From: a bacterium
GTDB taxonomy: Bacteria; Acidobacteriota; Thermoanaerobaculia; Multivoradales; J023
Direction of reading: 5' to 3'
Assembly (NCBI GenBank): GCA_024226315.1
Contig: JAAELT010000114.1
Span: forward strand, 1 to 64,000
DNA: 64,000 nucleotides
Shown: in pieces, positions 50,889 to 59,693 of the stretch
Position numbering within the stretch: position 1 is the first letter of the stretch
Layout: each line of letters opens with the position of its first letter
Made by a program: the position numbers and the translations under genes
Notes under the pieces: model-generated
The model's database searches: none
Seen by the model: the letters and a program-made list of their open reading frames with translations, nothing else
Told to the model about the DNA's origin: nothing

Positions 50889-52547
50889 GTGTTCGGGGAT
50901 GATCCATGTCGGGATGCGTTCAAGGCGGCGGCGGAAGCGACGCGGGCACGCATCCGGCGTGATCGCGCGCGGGCGCCGAAAGTCCTGAAGAAGGTGTTCA
51001 CGGTCGTCGCCGCCAGGCTCTTCCACCCCTCGCTGAACGCGACCAGCGCGTGGAAGGCGGCCGGAGTCAGGGATCGCGCGTTGGGAGCGGTATTCAAAGC
51101 TCTCACGGAAGTCTCGCTCAGCCGCTACATCGCGGCCGCCCGGATCGAGGTCGCCCACGTCCTGATGGCGATCACCGACCTCGATCTCGCCTCGATCAGC
51201 GAGAGAGTCGGCTACACCTACTACGCGACCTTCACCGAGAACTACAGGCGCCTGAAGCGCAGGCTGCCGTCCGAGGTACCGCGTGAGCGGTTGCCGCCAC
51301 CCCTGATCGATGACGAGACGTCGCTCGAGGCCGGTCGCGGCCTGCTCGACGCCGCCGCGGTCGTGCGCTACGTGGAGGATCTGCTGCGGATCTATCCAAC
51401 GGCTGCCAAACCCATCCATATCGGAGCCTGCCCCGACCCCGAGCCGCAGATCATCGTCGACGGCGCTCGCGGTGACCGGTTGGAGGCCGAAGACCTGTGG
51501 CGGAAGATCCGCGACCTGCCGTTCGCGGAGCAGTGTCGGCGGGTGCGGCGGTTTCTCTTCCGCACTACGGTGCTCTTCGACCTGCTGCGCAAGGTATCGC
51601 GCTGGGAAGGGCGCAAGAGCCGCCGGCGCGGCGTCGAGGTGGCGGAGCTGGCGCTGATCAGCCTGGAAGGCAGCGACCGGGTGTTCGGGGAGCGGATCCA
51701 CGACCTGCGCGCGCTCGGCTGGGCGTGGCTCGGCAACGCGCACCGGCTGGCGCTCGATTTTTCGTCGGCAGCGGCGGCGTTCGAGCGGGCGGATCGCGAG
51801 TGGTCCACGCCCAGGCCGCAGCGCGATTTGTCGGTGTTGGCCCACATCTGCTGCCTCGAGGGGCTGCTGCGGATGATGCGGCGGGAGTACGGCGCGGCTA
51901 CTGAGCTCCTGGACCGCTCCTGCTCCCTGTTCCAGCAGTCGGATCAGGCGCGCGACGAGGCGTTGGCGCTGATCCACCGGGCGAGGATTCACATCTATAC
52001 GGACGAGCCCAGCGAAGCGGTGGAAGATCTTCGAGAAGCAGCGGGCCTGATCGACGAGGATGAAGAGAGACGGCTGGCCTTCGCGATCCGAGGCAACCTG
52101 GCCAACGCCATGGCTCTAGCCGGTCAGAGCGAGAGCGCAGCGAAGGAGTTGGACCGAGCGCGGCAACTGAATCGCGCCATGGACGACCCCCTGGGAACCC
52201 CCAAACTTGACTGGATCGACGGTCTCATTGGCGAGAACCACGGCGACCTCGAGAGGGCGAAGAGCTTCTACCAAGGCGCACGCGCGGGATTTCGCGACGC
52301 AGGCGAGCCGAGATATTTCGGTCTGGTGTCCGTCGACCTCATGATCGTCCACTCGCTGCAAGACGACTGGGAGAGAGTTGGCGTGCTGGCCGCCAAGACG
52401 CTGCCGATTCTCAGCTCACAGAGCCTCCATAGCGAGACGGTCGCGGCAGTGGGTCTCCTGGCAGAGGCTGTCGAGGTCGGAGGCCTCTCGCGTCGGCTCT
52501 TGAACGAGCTCCGGGTCGCCCTGCGACAGGATCCTCTGGCCATGTAA
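50889..52547 (+). CDS. AraC-type HTH / TPR regulator, copy 2 (552 aa)
   Basis: This is a paralogue of the regulator at 827. It has an AraC-like double HTH at ~31-124 (LNATSAWKAAGVRDRALGAVFKAL then ERVGYTYYATFTENYRRLKRR) and degenerate TPR units from ~255 to the end (VFGERIHDLRALGWAWLGNAHRLALDFSSAAAAFERADREW). Core blocks such as DLLRxxSRxEGRK and LRALGWAWLGN are shared with copy 1. It starts with GTG close to the -10, consistent with a leaderless transcript. A stem-loop and a convergent 19-codon ORF follow, exactly as at copy 1. Likely role: peptide- or protein-responsive transcription regulator (inferred). Confidence 0.82.
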   Translation: MFGDDPCRDAFKAAAEATRARIRRDRARAPKVLKKVFTVVAARLFHPSLNATSAWKAAGVRDRALGAVFKALTEVSLSRYIAAARIEVAHVLMAITDLDLASISERVGYTYYATFTENYRRLKRRLPSEVPRERLPPPLIDDETSLEAGRGLLDAAAVVRYVEDLLRIYPTAAKPIHIGACPDPEPQIIVDGARGDRLEAEDLWRKIRDLPFAEQCRRVRRFLFRTTVLFDLLRKVSRWEGRKSRRRGVEVAELALISLEGSDRVFGERIHDLRALGWAWLGNAHRLALDFSSAAAAFERADREWSTPRPQRDLSVLAHICCLEGLLRMMRREYGAATELLDRSCSLFQQSDQARDEALALIHRARIHIYTDEPSEAVEDLREAAGLIDEDEERRLAFAIRGNLANAMALAGQSESAAKELDRARQLNRAMDDPLGTPKLDWIDGLIGENHGDLERAKSFYQGARAGFRDAGEPRYFGLVSVDLMIVHSLQDDWERVGVLAAKTLPILSSQSLHSETVAAVGLLAEAVEVGGLSRRLLNELRVALRQDPLAM

Positions 52548-52554
52548 CCCGAGG

Positions 52555-52582
52555 CGGGGGCCGGCTGAGAGCCCTGCCCCCG
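52555..52582. terminator. Stem-loop between convergent regulator and peptide genes, copy 2
   Basis: An outer stem (CGGGGGC / GCCCCCG) encloses an inner stem (GGCT / AGCC). It lies 7 bases after the regulator stop and 18 bases before the convergent peptide stop, mirroring copy 1. Confidence 0.55.
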
Positions 52583-52600
52583 TCCCGAGTCGGGTCTCAA

Positions 52601-52660
52601 CTAGCCACTAGGGTCGATGGTGGCAGGAACCCCAGCGCGGACGGCTGTCTTGCTCTTCAC
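52601..52660 (-). CDS. 19-aa peptide paired with AraC-HTH/TPR regulator, copy 2
   Basis: The ORF encodes MKSKTAVRAGVPATIDPSG with a GTG start and TAG stop. A strong Shine-Dalgarno (AAAAGGAGAG) precedes it, similar to copy 1. The frame is open further upstream, but the good ribosome binding site and the perfect length match to copy 1 support this start. It converges on the regulator. Both peptides share the MKxxTA-x-R-x-G start and the DPxG end, which argues that they are translated and under selection. No signal peptide is present. Confidence 0.65.
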   Translation of the reverse strand: MKSKTAVRAGVPATIDPSG

Positions 52661-52810
52661 GGCTCTCTCCTTTTCGGTTTCGCACTCGGTGCGGTGGACG
52701 ATCTGGCCTCGCAGAGCTGCGTGGCGAGACGGCCGGCACGTTGCCAGTCGTTCACCCACTCTACCGGCCGAGATCCAGGCGTTTCCCTGACAAATCCCAA
52801 ATTGAAAAAG

Positions 52811-52833
52811 CCGGGACATATGGCATGTTCCGG
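52811..52833. repeat. Inverted repeat upstream of the copy 2 peptide
   Basis: CCGGGACAT and ATGTTCCGG pair with one mismatch around a 5-nt loop. It lies 151 bases upstream of the peptide start and 66 bases upstream of the 62-aa ORF on the other strand, so it could serve as an operator for either. Confidence 0.35.
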
Positions 52834-52898
52834 GGCGCGGGAATTCAGAGGAGGGAGACCGATCAGAGAAACGAGGCGCTCCTGGAGCCGGAACACCG

Positions 52899-53087
52899 AT
52901 GCGAACCGTTGAAAGAGACCTCGACCGAGCTGCGGGCGACGCGGCGGCCGGTGGCGCGATGCTCGATGGCCTGCGCCGCACGCGAGTCCTGCTCGATGCC
53001 GTAGTGACCGTGCTCACGCGGAAGGGCCTCATCACCACCCAGGACCTCGACGCCGCCACCAAGAGGTTCAGACAGACCCAGCAGTGA
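52899..53087 (+). CDS. Small hypothetical protein, 62 aa
   Basis: It is helical (VERDLDRAAGDAAAGGAMLDGLRRTRVLLDAVVTVLTRKGLITTQDLDAATKRF). The LLDAVVTVLTRKGLITTQDL segment resembles the C-terminal helix of the XRE protein at 308 (LLRGLVDLLLEKGILSAEDL). Both genes lie next to an AraC-HTH/TPR regulator. The ribosome binding site is weak, so expression is plausible but not certain. Confidence 0.55.
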   Translation: MRTVERDLDRAAGDAAAGGAMLDGLRRTRVLLDAVVTVLTRKGLITTQDLDAATKRFRQTQQ

Positions 53088-53579
53088 CGATGAGCCTGCC
53101 CGACCAGATGTGACTTCCGGCCGCCCGCGCGAGCGGGGAGTGGTGAATCGCTGTGAGTAGCTTCCCTCCTTCCTCGTTCCTCGGAACAGCTCGCGCGGGC
53201 GGCCGTTCGATCTCCGCGCAAGGCGACGCATCTCATCTAGGTTCCGCCCACGTCGGTCACCCGGACAGTGCGGTTCTGAGGCCTTGGACCTCTCCGGGCC
53301 GCCCGTCGGGGTCTGGGGCGTTTTCATAGAGCTCTCCGGGCCGCCGGTCGGGGTCTGGGGCATTTTCATAGACCTCTCCGGGCCGCCCGTCGGGGTCTGG
53401 GGCATTTTCATAGAGCTCTCCGGGCCGGTGTTCGGGGTCTGGGGCATTTTCATAGACCCCCCCCCGAAATCCGTCCGATTCTGGGAATCTTGAGCAATTC
53501 GACCCCGCCGCCTCCAATTCCCCCGCTGCGTGGAGCAAAGGCGTCGCACCCTCGCCTCGGGCGGTCGCAACTTCTCTCG
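53088..53579. other. Intergenic region containing the 42-bp repeats
   Basis: No gene can be supported. Both strands are open through the repeats, which only reflects the 42-base period. The RhuM-family gene begins at 53580. Confidence 0.5.
53287..53454. repeat. Four tandem 42-bp repeats
   Basis: Units begin at 53287, 53329, 53371 and 53413; the consensus contains CTCTCCGGGCC, GTCGGGGTCTGGGGC and TTTTCATA. Units alternate GACC/GAGC at their starts. On the minus strand each unit carries GGAG a few bases before ATGAAA (reading MKMPQTPTGGPERS and so on), an unusual array of start-like signals. Confidence 0.85.
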
Positions 53580-54737
53580 ATGTCGGGCTCGACGGTAGTA
53601 TCAGCGGCAGTGGCCAGCAAACCAAACACTGGGATTCCCCAGGCTGCTGCCGGCGGGGCACCCGCACCCGCCGCTCCGGCAGAGCCGCAGGGCGAGATCC
53701 TGCTCTATCGCACGGAAGACGGCCGTACCCGGGTCGAATGCCGCTTTGCCGACGAGTCGCTGTGGCTCAGCCAGGCGCTGATCGCCGAGCTGTTCCAGAA
53801 GGACGTCCGGACGATCAACGAGCACCTGAAAAACCTCTATCGCGAATGCGAGCTCGATACGGAGGGAACTATCCGGAAATTCCGGATAGTTCGCACGGAG
53901 GGAACACGCCAGGTCGTGCGCCAGATCGAGCACTACAACCTCGACGCCATCCTCGCCGTCGGCTACCGGGTGCGCTCCCCCCGCGGCACCCAGTTCCGCC
54001 GGTGGGCCACCGAGCGGCTGCGGGAGTACCTGGTGAAGGGCTTTACCATGGACGACGAGCGGCTCAAGCGGCCGCCCGCTCCTGGCCTTGGCGTGCCCGA
54101 CTACTTCGACGAGCTGCTCGAGCGCATCCGCGACATCCGCGCCAGCGAGGCGCGGATGTACCTGCGGGTGCGCGAGATCTTCGCCCTGGCCGCCGACTAC
54201 GACCCGTCGGACAAGGACACCACCACCTTCTTCCAGATCATGCAGAACAAGCTCCACTACGCCGCCACCGGCAGGACCGCCGCCGAGTTGGTCGCCGAGC
54301 GCGCCGACCATGCGCGGCCCAACATGGGGCTCACCAGCTGGAAGGGCGGCCGAGTGGCCAAGAACGACGTTCGGATCGCCAAGAACTACCTGGCCGCTGA
54401 CGAGATCAGCGAGCTCAACCGCATCGTCGTGATGTGGCTCGACTTCGCCGAAGACCAGGCCCGGCGCCGCAAGCAAGTGTTCCTGAAGGACTGGCAGACC
54501 AGGCTCGACGAGTTCCTGCGCTTCAACGAGCGCGACGTCCTCGGCGGTGCCGGCAAGGTGAGCCATCAGGAGGCGATGGACCGGGCAGAGGCCGAGTACG
54601 AGCGTTTCGCGGCCCGCCGGCGGGTGCTGCTGGAAGCCCAGGGCGAACGCGACGGTGTGGCGGCGCTGGAAGCAGCGTCGAAACGGTTGGAAGGGGGGGA
54701 GAAGCAGCCTGGCCGCGAGCGGAGGAAGGGCGAATGA
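53580..54737 (+). CDS. RhuM-family protein, 385 aa
   Basis: It belongs to the RhuM family (virulence RhuM protein of Salmonella pathogenicity island 3), whose function is unknown. After a variable N-terminus comes the conserved domain: FADESLWLSQALIAELFQKDVRTINEHLKNLYRECELD, then EHYNLDAILAVGYRVRSPRGTQFRRWATERLREYLVKGFTMDDERLK. A helical tail follows (MQNKLHYAATGRTAAELVAERAD). The ATG at 53580 is taken. Inside the gene (~53867-53893) is a nearly perfect palindrome built on AACTATCCGGAA. Confidence 0.88.
   Translation: MSGSTVVSAAVASKPNTGIPQAAAGGAPAPAAPAEPQGEILLYRTEDGRTRVECRFADESLWLSQALIAELFQKDVRTINEHLKNLYRECELDTEGTIRKFRIVRTEGTRQVVRQIEHYNLDAILAVGYRVRSPRGTQFRRWATERLREYLVKGFTMDDERLKRPPAPGLGVPDYFDELLERIRDIRASEARMYLRVREIFALAADYDPSDKDTTTFFQIMQNKLHYAATGRTAAELVAERADHARPNMGLTSWKGGRVAKNDVRIAKNYLAADEISELNRIVVMWLDFAEDQARRRKQVFLKDWQTRLDEFLRFNERDVLGGAGKVSHQEAMDRAEAEYERFAARRRVLLEAQGERDGVAALEAASKRLEGGEKQPGRERRKGE
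53867..53893. repeat. Palindrome inside the RhuM-family gene
   Basis: Arms GAACTATCCGGAA and TTCCGGATAGTTC flank a single A: 13-bp perfect arms within coding sequence (encoding TIRKFRIV). It could form a hairpin in DNA or mRNA. Confidence 0.7.
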
Positions 54738-54766
54738 AGCTCCAGTTCGAGCCCGGCTTCCGTGAT

Positions 54767-56173
54767 CTACCGCCTGCCGAGCGGCGGGTACGTCGCCGGC
54801 GGGCGGTCGAAGTCGATCTGCTCGACGTCGGTCCAGGGCACGTACTCGGGGCGCTCACGGCCGTCGACGAAGATCAGCATGCCTGCGTTGCCCTCGCCGA
54901 GGTCGCCGGTGAGCTCGAGCTGTAGCTCCTCGCCGTCCTGGAGGGTCACCCTGGCGCGCTGGGCGCCGCGCTCCTCGCTTCCGGGGAGCACGACCGAGGC
55001 GATCAGGCCGAATGGGATGGTGTAGTCCACGCCCTGGGACGGGGCGTCGAGCGTCTCGGTCGTCTCGCTCTCGTCGAGGTCGTAGATCAGCCGGCCGGCG
55101 AGGCGTTGGCCGGCGCGGGTGGTGACGCTGCCGGTGAGCGGGCTGCCCGGCGGGAAGTCATCGTAGGCGGGGCCTGAGCCGGCCGCGCTTGTGCCGGCCG
55201 CGCTGAAGTCGACGCGCTCGAAGGCGTCCCAGGAGATCAGCACCCGGCCGTAGCGCTGGTCGTCGACGTAGATCCCGCGGTTGCCGTCGCCGACTTCGCT
55301 GGTGCTGGAGAGCACGATCTCGCGACCGCCCAGGAGCGTCACCAGGGAGCTGTCGCGCGAGCGGCGCGCGATGGAGCGGATGGTGTCGAAACGCAGGCCG
55401 AGCTTGCCGTCGGCAGTGTGGCCGTCGAGCTCGTCGGCGCCGACGCACTCCTCCCGGTTCCACTGGAGGAAGCCGGTGAAGTCGCCCTGCCGCGTGCGCA
55501 CCGTGCCGTGCAGCCGGTCGGGGGCGGATACCGCCCCCTTGGGGGGAGTGAGGGGGGGTAACACTGGCCGGGCGGTGGGAAGGAGCTCGATGGTGCGGAT
55601 CCGCCGCTCGTCGAGGTCCACGACGCCGCGCCTGCCGTCCCATACTCGCACGCCGTCGGCGAAGTCGTCGGCGGCGAAGCGATCGAGGTGGAACACGGTC
55701 CCGCTCTTGAGAGTCACCCGCAGGTCGCGGCCGCGTGCCTCGATGCGCCCGATGTCGCCGAACCGCGCCATGAAAGGCCGGCCGAGATCGACCTGGCGCT
55801 CTCGTTGGGCGATCTCGAGCCCGAAGATCGCGATCGAGCGGCGCTCTTTCAGCCGCTCGGGTGGCACGTGGGCGACCCAGGGGTTCTCGTCCTTGAAGCC
55901 GTTGAAGTAGTCGCCCCAGAACGCCTCCTCGCCGCGCCCCCAGCGCAGCCGCCCCTCGTAGGCGGCGCCGTCACGGGTGGTGATACGGCCGTAGAGGAAG
56001 CCCCGCTGGGCCTCTGTCGCCGCCTCCGTCGCCCTCGCCTCTGTCTCCACCACCGGCGCGGTCGAGGGAGGCGACTCCGAGACGCTCGCGTCGATCGGCT
56101 CGCTCTGCCGCGATCCGAGAACGACAAGCACGGCGAGCAGTGCCACCGCGACGAGGATCAGCGCTGTTCTCAT
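54767..56173 (-). CDS. Membrane-anchored beta-repeat protein, 468 aa
   Basis: An N-terminal anchor (LILVAVALLAVLVVLGS) is followed by a Ser/Thr/Glu-rich linker and three similar beta modules. Each opens with G-x-x-x-T-R-x-G (YGRITTRDGAAYEGRLRWG, HGTVRTRQGDFTGFLQWN, TGSVTTRAGQRLAGRLIYDL). I do not recognise the family. The ATG at 56173 is chosen because the anchor starts there. The gene converges on the RhuM-family gene, and an inverted repeat (56241-56285) lies upstream. Confidence 0.75.
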   Translation of the reverse strand: MRTALILVAVALLAVLVVLGSRQSEPIDASVSESPPSTAPVVETEARATEAATEAQRGFLYGRITTRDGAAYEGRLRWGRGEEAFWGDYFNGFKDENPWVAHVPPERLKERRSIAIFGLEIAQRERQVDLGRPFMARFGDIGRIEARGRDLRVTLKSGTVFHLDRFAADDFADGVRVWDGRRGVVDLDERRIRTIELLPTARPVLPPLTPPKGAVSAPDRLHGTVRTRQGDFTGFLQWNREECVGADELDGHTADGKLGLRFDTIRSIARRSRDSSLVTLLGGREIVLSSTSEVGDGNRGIYVDDQRYGRVLISWDAFERVDFSAAGTSAAGSGPAYDDFPPGSPLTGSVTTRAGQRLAGRLIYDLDESETTETLDAPSQGVDYTIPFGLIASVVLPGSEERGAQRARVTLQDGEELQLELTGDLGEGNAGMLIFVDGRERPEYVPWTDVEQIDFDRPPATYPPLGRR

Positions 56174-56240
56174 GTCGATGATGATCGCCGCCGACTGTGG
56201 CCGTTGTGAGGCGGCATAGGGTCGCTGAGATGGCATCCTT

Positions 56241-56285
56241 GTAACCATGCAAATTGCAGGCTGGACTTGCAATATGCATGGTTAC
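56241..56285. repeat. Inverted repeat upstream of the beta-repeat protein
   Basis: Arms GTAACCATGCAAATTGCAGG (56241-56260) and its imperfect complement (56266-56285) match at 18 of 20 positions around a 5-nt loop. Position fits an operator or a terminator of the upstream minus-strand gene. Confidence 0.55.
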
Positions 56286-56310
56286 GTCTCGAGGAGACCG
56301 GTTGATGCCC

Positions 56311-57066
<756 letters not shown>

Positions 57067-57068
57067 GT

Positions 57069-58658
57069 CTATACCGCTTTCAGCAGGTTGCGTTTCAGGA
57101 TCACCGAGGCGGTGAGAAAGCCGGCCGCCATGGCGCCGGCCACACCGCAGGAGACGACGTCCTGGCCGGTGAGGTAGAGGTTGTGGATCGGTGTCTTTGG
57201 GCGTAGGAATTTCTGCTCGAAGCGCTCCGGCGTGTGGTCGACGCCGTAGATCTCGCCGCGCTCGTAGTTGGCGAAGTGGCGCGTCGAGAGCGGAGTGGAG
57301 ATCTCGAAGTAGTCGATCTTGCCCCGCAGGTGGGGGAGCTGGCCGTAGAGCGCCTCGAGCAGGCGCTCGGCGAGCCGTTCCTTGAGTGCCTCGTAGCCGT
57401 CGCCACGCTCGTGCCAATCGGTCTCGAACCAGGGCATGAAGCGTTCGAAGGGGGCGAAAGTGATCAGCTCGATGGTCGAGCGCCCCGGGTAGCGGTCGCC
57501 GAAGGTCGGGTCCTTGGCGGACGGGAACGAGACATAGACCACGGGCAGCGGCGCCTCGGGGTCGCGCATGTAGGCCTCGACGTTGGCGTCGTGGTCGGGG
57601 CCGGGGTAGAGCCAGAGATTGTGCTTGGGCAGACCGAGCTCGTCGGCGGTGCCGCGCAGCCCGGCGTAGACGCAGAGGTGGGCGTGAGACGGCTTGAGGC
57701 GCCGCATGCGCTTGACCAGGCCGTGACGCTCGGCTATCGAGCGGGGCAACAGCCGCAGGTAGGTGTTGCCGACGCCGGCGCTCGAGATCACCACCGGCGC
57801 GGTTAGCTCGGTGCCGTCGGCCATGCGCACGCCGAGGGCGTGGTCGCCGCGCACCAGCAGTTCCTTGACGTCGGCATAATAGAGGATCTTGCCGCCGGCC
57901 TCCTCGATCAGCGGCGCGATGGTCGCCGCGATCTCCGACGAGCCACCCACCGGGTAACTGCCGCCCCACATGTAATGGCGCACCAGGGCCGCGTGCATGG
58001 CGAAGCTGCTCTGCGCGGGCGGCAGGCCGTAGTCCCCGTACTGACCGGTGAGCACGCCGATCAGCTCGCGGTCGTCCGTGATCCCCTCCAGCACTTCGCG
58101 GGTCGTGCGTCGCGTCCAGCGCCGGTGGGGGGCCCGCATCAACGGCCCGAGAACGGTGCCGGCGGCGCCGGACAGCGCCTTTTCGCCGAAATAGAGGGAG
58201 CTCCACTTGGTCGCCTTGTCGATCAACGTCATGTAGCGGTCGACGGCCGCCGCTTGCGCGGGAAAGTACCCCTTCATGCGCTCGGCGAATCGGTCCGCGC
58301 CGGCCACCATGTCATAGGTCTTCTCGCCCAACACGATCCGGTCGTAGACGTCGTCCATCGGTGCCCAGTCGAGGTTGCCGTCGGTGAGATGGTCGAACAA
58401 CCGGCGGGTGTACGCCCTTCTGTCCTGCACCCGGCCGATGTAGTGCAGGCCAACGTCCCATTCGTAGCCCTTGCGGCGGAAGACGTGGGTGAAGCCGCCG
58501 GGCATGTAGTGCTTCTCGAGCACCAGCACCCGCTTGCCGCCATGGCGGGCCAGGAGCGCCGCGGTGGCGAGACCGCCCATTCCCGAGCCGATCACGATGG
58601 CGTCGAAAGGCTCGGCGGGGTCGTGTTTCCGGTAGGGCGAACCGATGATTCGAGTCAT
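57069..58658 (-). CDS. CrtI-like FAD-dependent oxidoreductase (phytoene desaturase / retinol saturase type), 529 aa
   Basis: It belongs to the NAD(P)/FAD-dependent amine oxidase-like superfamily. The N-terminal FAD-binding motif is IVIGSGMGGLATAALLARHGGKRVLVLEKH; PGGFTHVFRRKGYEWDVGLHYIG resembles retinol saturase. The C-terminal FAD motif is LYLTGQDVVSCGVAGAMAAGFLTA. Substrate is a polyene or related lipid by family, not proven. The ATG at 58658 is chosen because the Rossmann fold starts near there. It is followed by an enoyl-CoA hydratase gene. Confidence 0.88.
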   Translation of the reverse strand: MTRIIGSPYRKHDPAEPFDAIVIGSGMGGLATAALLARHGGKRVLVLEKHYMPGGFTHVFRRKGYEWDVGLHYIGRVQDRRAYTRRLFDHLTDGNLDWAPMDDVYDRIVLGEKTYDMVAGADRFAERMKGYFPAQAAAVDRYMTLIDKATKWSSLYFGEKALSGAAGTVLGPLMRAPHRRWTRRTTREVLEGITDDRELIGVLTGQYGDYGLPPAQSSFAMHAALVRHYMWGGSYPVGGSSEIAATIAPLIEEAGGKILYYADVKELLVRGDHALGVRMADGTELTAPVVISSAGVGNTYLRLLPRSIAERHGLVKRMRRLKPSHAHLCVYAGLRGTADELGLPKHNLWLYPGPDHDANVEAYMRDPEAPLPVVYVSFPSAKDPTFGDRYPGRSTIELITFAPFERFMPWFETDWHERGDGYEALKERLAERLLEALYGQLPHLRGKIDYFEISTPLSTRHFANYERGEIYGVDHTPERFEQKFLRPKTPIHNLYLTGQDVVSCGVAGAMAAGFLTASVILKRNLLKAV

Positions 58659-58749
58659 GGAGTCCTTATCCTTGTCGGAGGCTTTGTCCCGTCGCGGGCG
58701 ACTATATCTCCTGGCAAGAAGAGGCGGGTGCTGCGACAATAGGTCCGCC

Positions 58750-59142
58750 ATGACGATCGAGCTCAAACACCTCGGCAAGCCATCGAACGAGCCGGTGGAC
58801 GAAGTGGACCTCATCCCGTGGACAGGCGGTCCCATCGTGGTGCGCCTCGATTGCGCCGAGCTCACCTCGCTGTGTCCGGTCACCGGACACCCCGACTACG
58901 CCGCGATCGAAATCGAGTATGCACCTGAACAGCACCTGGTGGAGACCAAGTCGCTGAAGCTCTATCTCTGGCGCTTCCGTGATCAGCGCGCGTTCAACGA
59001 GGAGTTGGTCGACCAGATCGCGGGTGACCTGTATCAGCAAATCGAGCCCCGGTGGCTGCGGGTGACAGGCCGCTTTCATCCCCGCGGCGGCATCGCCGTG
59101 ACGGTCACGGCCGAGCGCGGCGAGCCGGATCGCGTGGTGTAG
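58750..59142 (+). CDS. queF: NADPH-dependent 7-cyano-7-deazaguanine reductase QueF, 130 aa
   Basis: It reduces preQ0 to preQ1 in queuosine synthesis. It is the short (type I) form. The catalytic Cys42 and Asp49 are in LCPVTGHPD, and the QueF signature is ETKSLKLYLWRFRDQRAFNE. Length matches the family. The gene is divergent from the CrtI-like gene. No preQ1 riboswitch is evident in the 91 bp upstream. Confidence 0.95.
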   Translation: MTIELKHLGKPSNEPVDEVDLIPWTGGPIVVRLDCAELTSLCPVTGHPDYAAIEIEYAPEQHLVETKSLKLYLWRFRDQRAFNEELVDQIAGDLYQQIEPRWLRVTGRFHPRGGIAVTVTAERGEPDRVV

Positions 59143-59187
59143 GATTCGGCGCCAGATAGTCGCACACGAAGCGATGGAGGTGCTTGT

Positions 59188-59676
59188 ATGAAGCTCGGAG
59201 ACGTGCTCAAGAAAGAGCGGGAGAAGAAGGGCCTGTCGGTGGAGGAGGTCGCCTCGAAGCTGGCGATCTCCGAGAACGAGTACCAGCAGATCGAAGCGGG
59301 GGAGACGCCGGCCGAAAGGATGGCGCCAGTGCTCGCTCACATCGCCATCGAGCTGGAGACGCCGACGTCGCGGCTGCTCGCCGAGAGCGGCCGATTCGCC
59401 GACACGGCCGAAGGTCAGGCAGGGCCGCTGATCAAGGGGCACCGCGAGCGGCGTGAGAAGTCGGTGGCCCAGGTAGTCGAGGGTTTGGGCAAGGAGCTGG
59501 CGCAGTTCGACATCGAGGTCTCGCGGGACGAGTACGAGGAGATCGAGGCCGGCAAATCACAGATAGAAGAGTACGGGCCGCTGTTCCTGGGCTTCGCCGA
59601 AGCCATCGAGCAGCCGGTCTTCAATCTCTTCTATCCCTGCGGCCTGCCGTTCCAGGAGCTCGACGACTACCCCTAA
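59188..59676 (+). CDS. XRE-family HTH protein with two HTH-like modules, 162 aa
   Basis: The first module (residues ~1-60, LGDVLKKEREKKGLSVEEVASKLAISENEYQQIEAG) is an XRE HTH. A second module of the same shape (IKGHRERREKSVAQVVEGLGKELAQFDIEVSRDEYEEIEAG) follows. It starts with ATG after a strong GGAGGTG ribosome binding site. A hybrid sensor kinase starts 17 bases downstream, suggesting a shared operon. Confidence 0.82.
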   Translation: MKLGDVLKKEREKKGLSVEEVASKLAISENEYQQIEAGETPAERMAPVLAHIAIELETPTSRLLAESGRFADTAEGQAGPLIKGHRERREKSVAQVVEGLGKELAQFDIEVSRDEYEEIEAGKSQIEEYGPLFLGFAEAIEQPVFNLFYPCGLPFQELDDYP

Positions 59677-59693
59677 CCCCGGCGAAAGACTCC

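Noticed and set aside
52863..53570. 235-codon minus-strand ORF across the repeats
   Set aside because: It is open because the repeat period is divisible by three. No domain or credible start, though minus-strand starts inside each unit are noted as a finding.
58659..58749. preQ1 riboswitch before queF
   Set aside because: The 91-bp leader shows no clear preQ1 aptamer layout by eye, and the region also has to hold divergent promoters.
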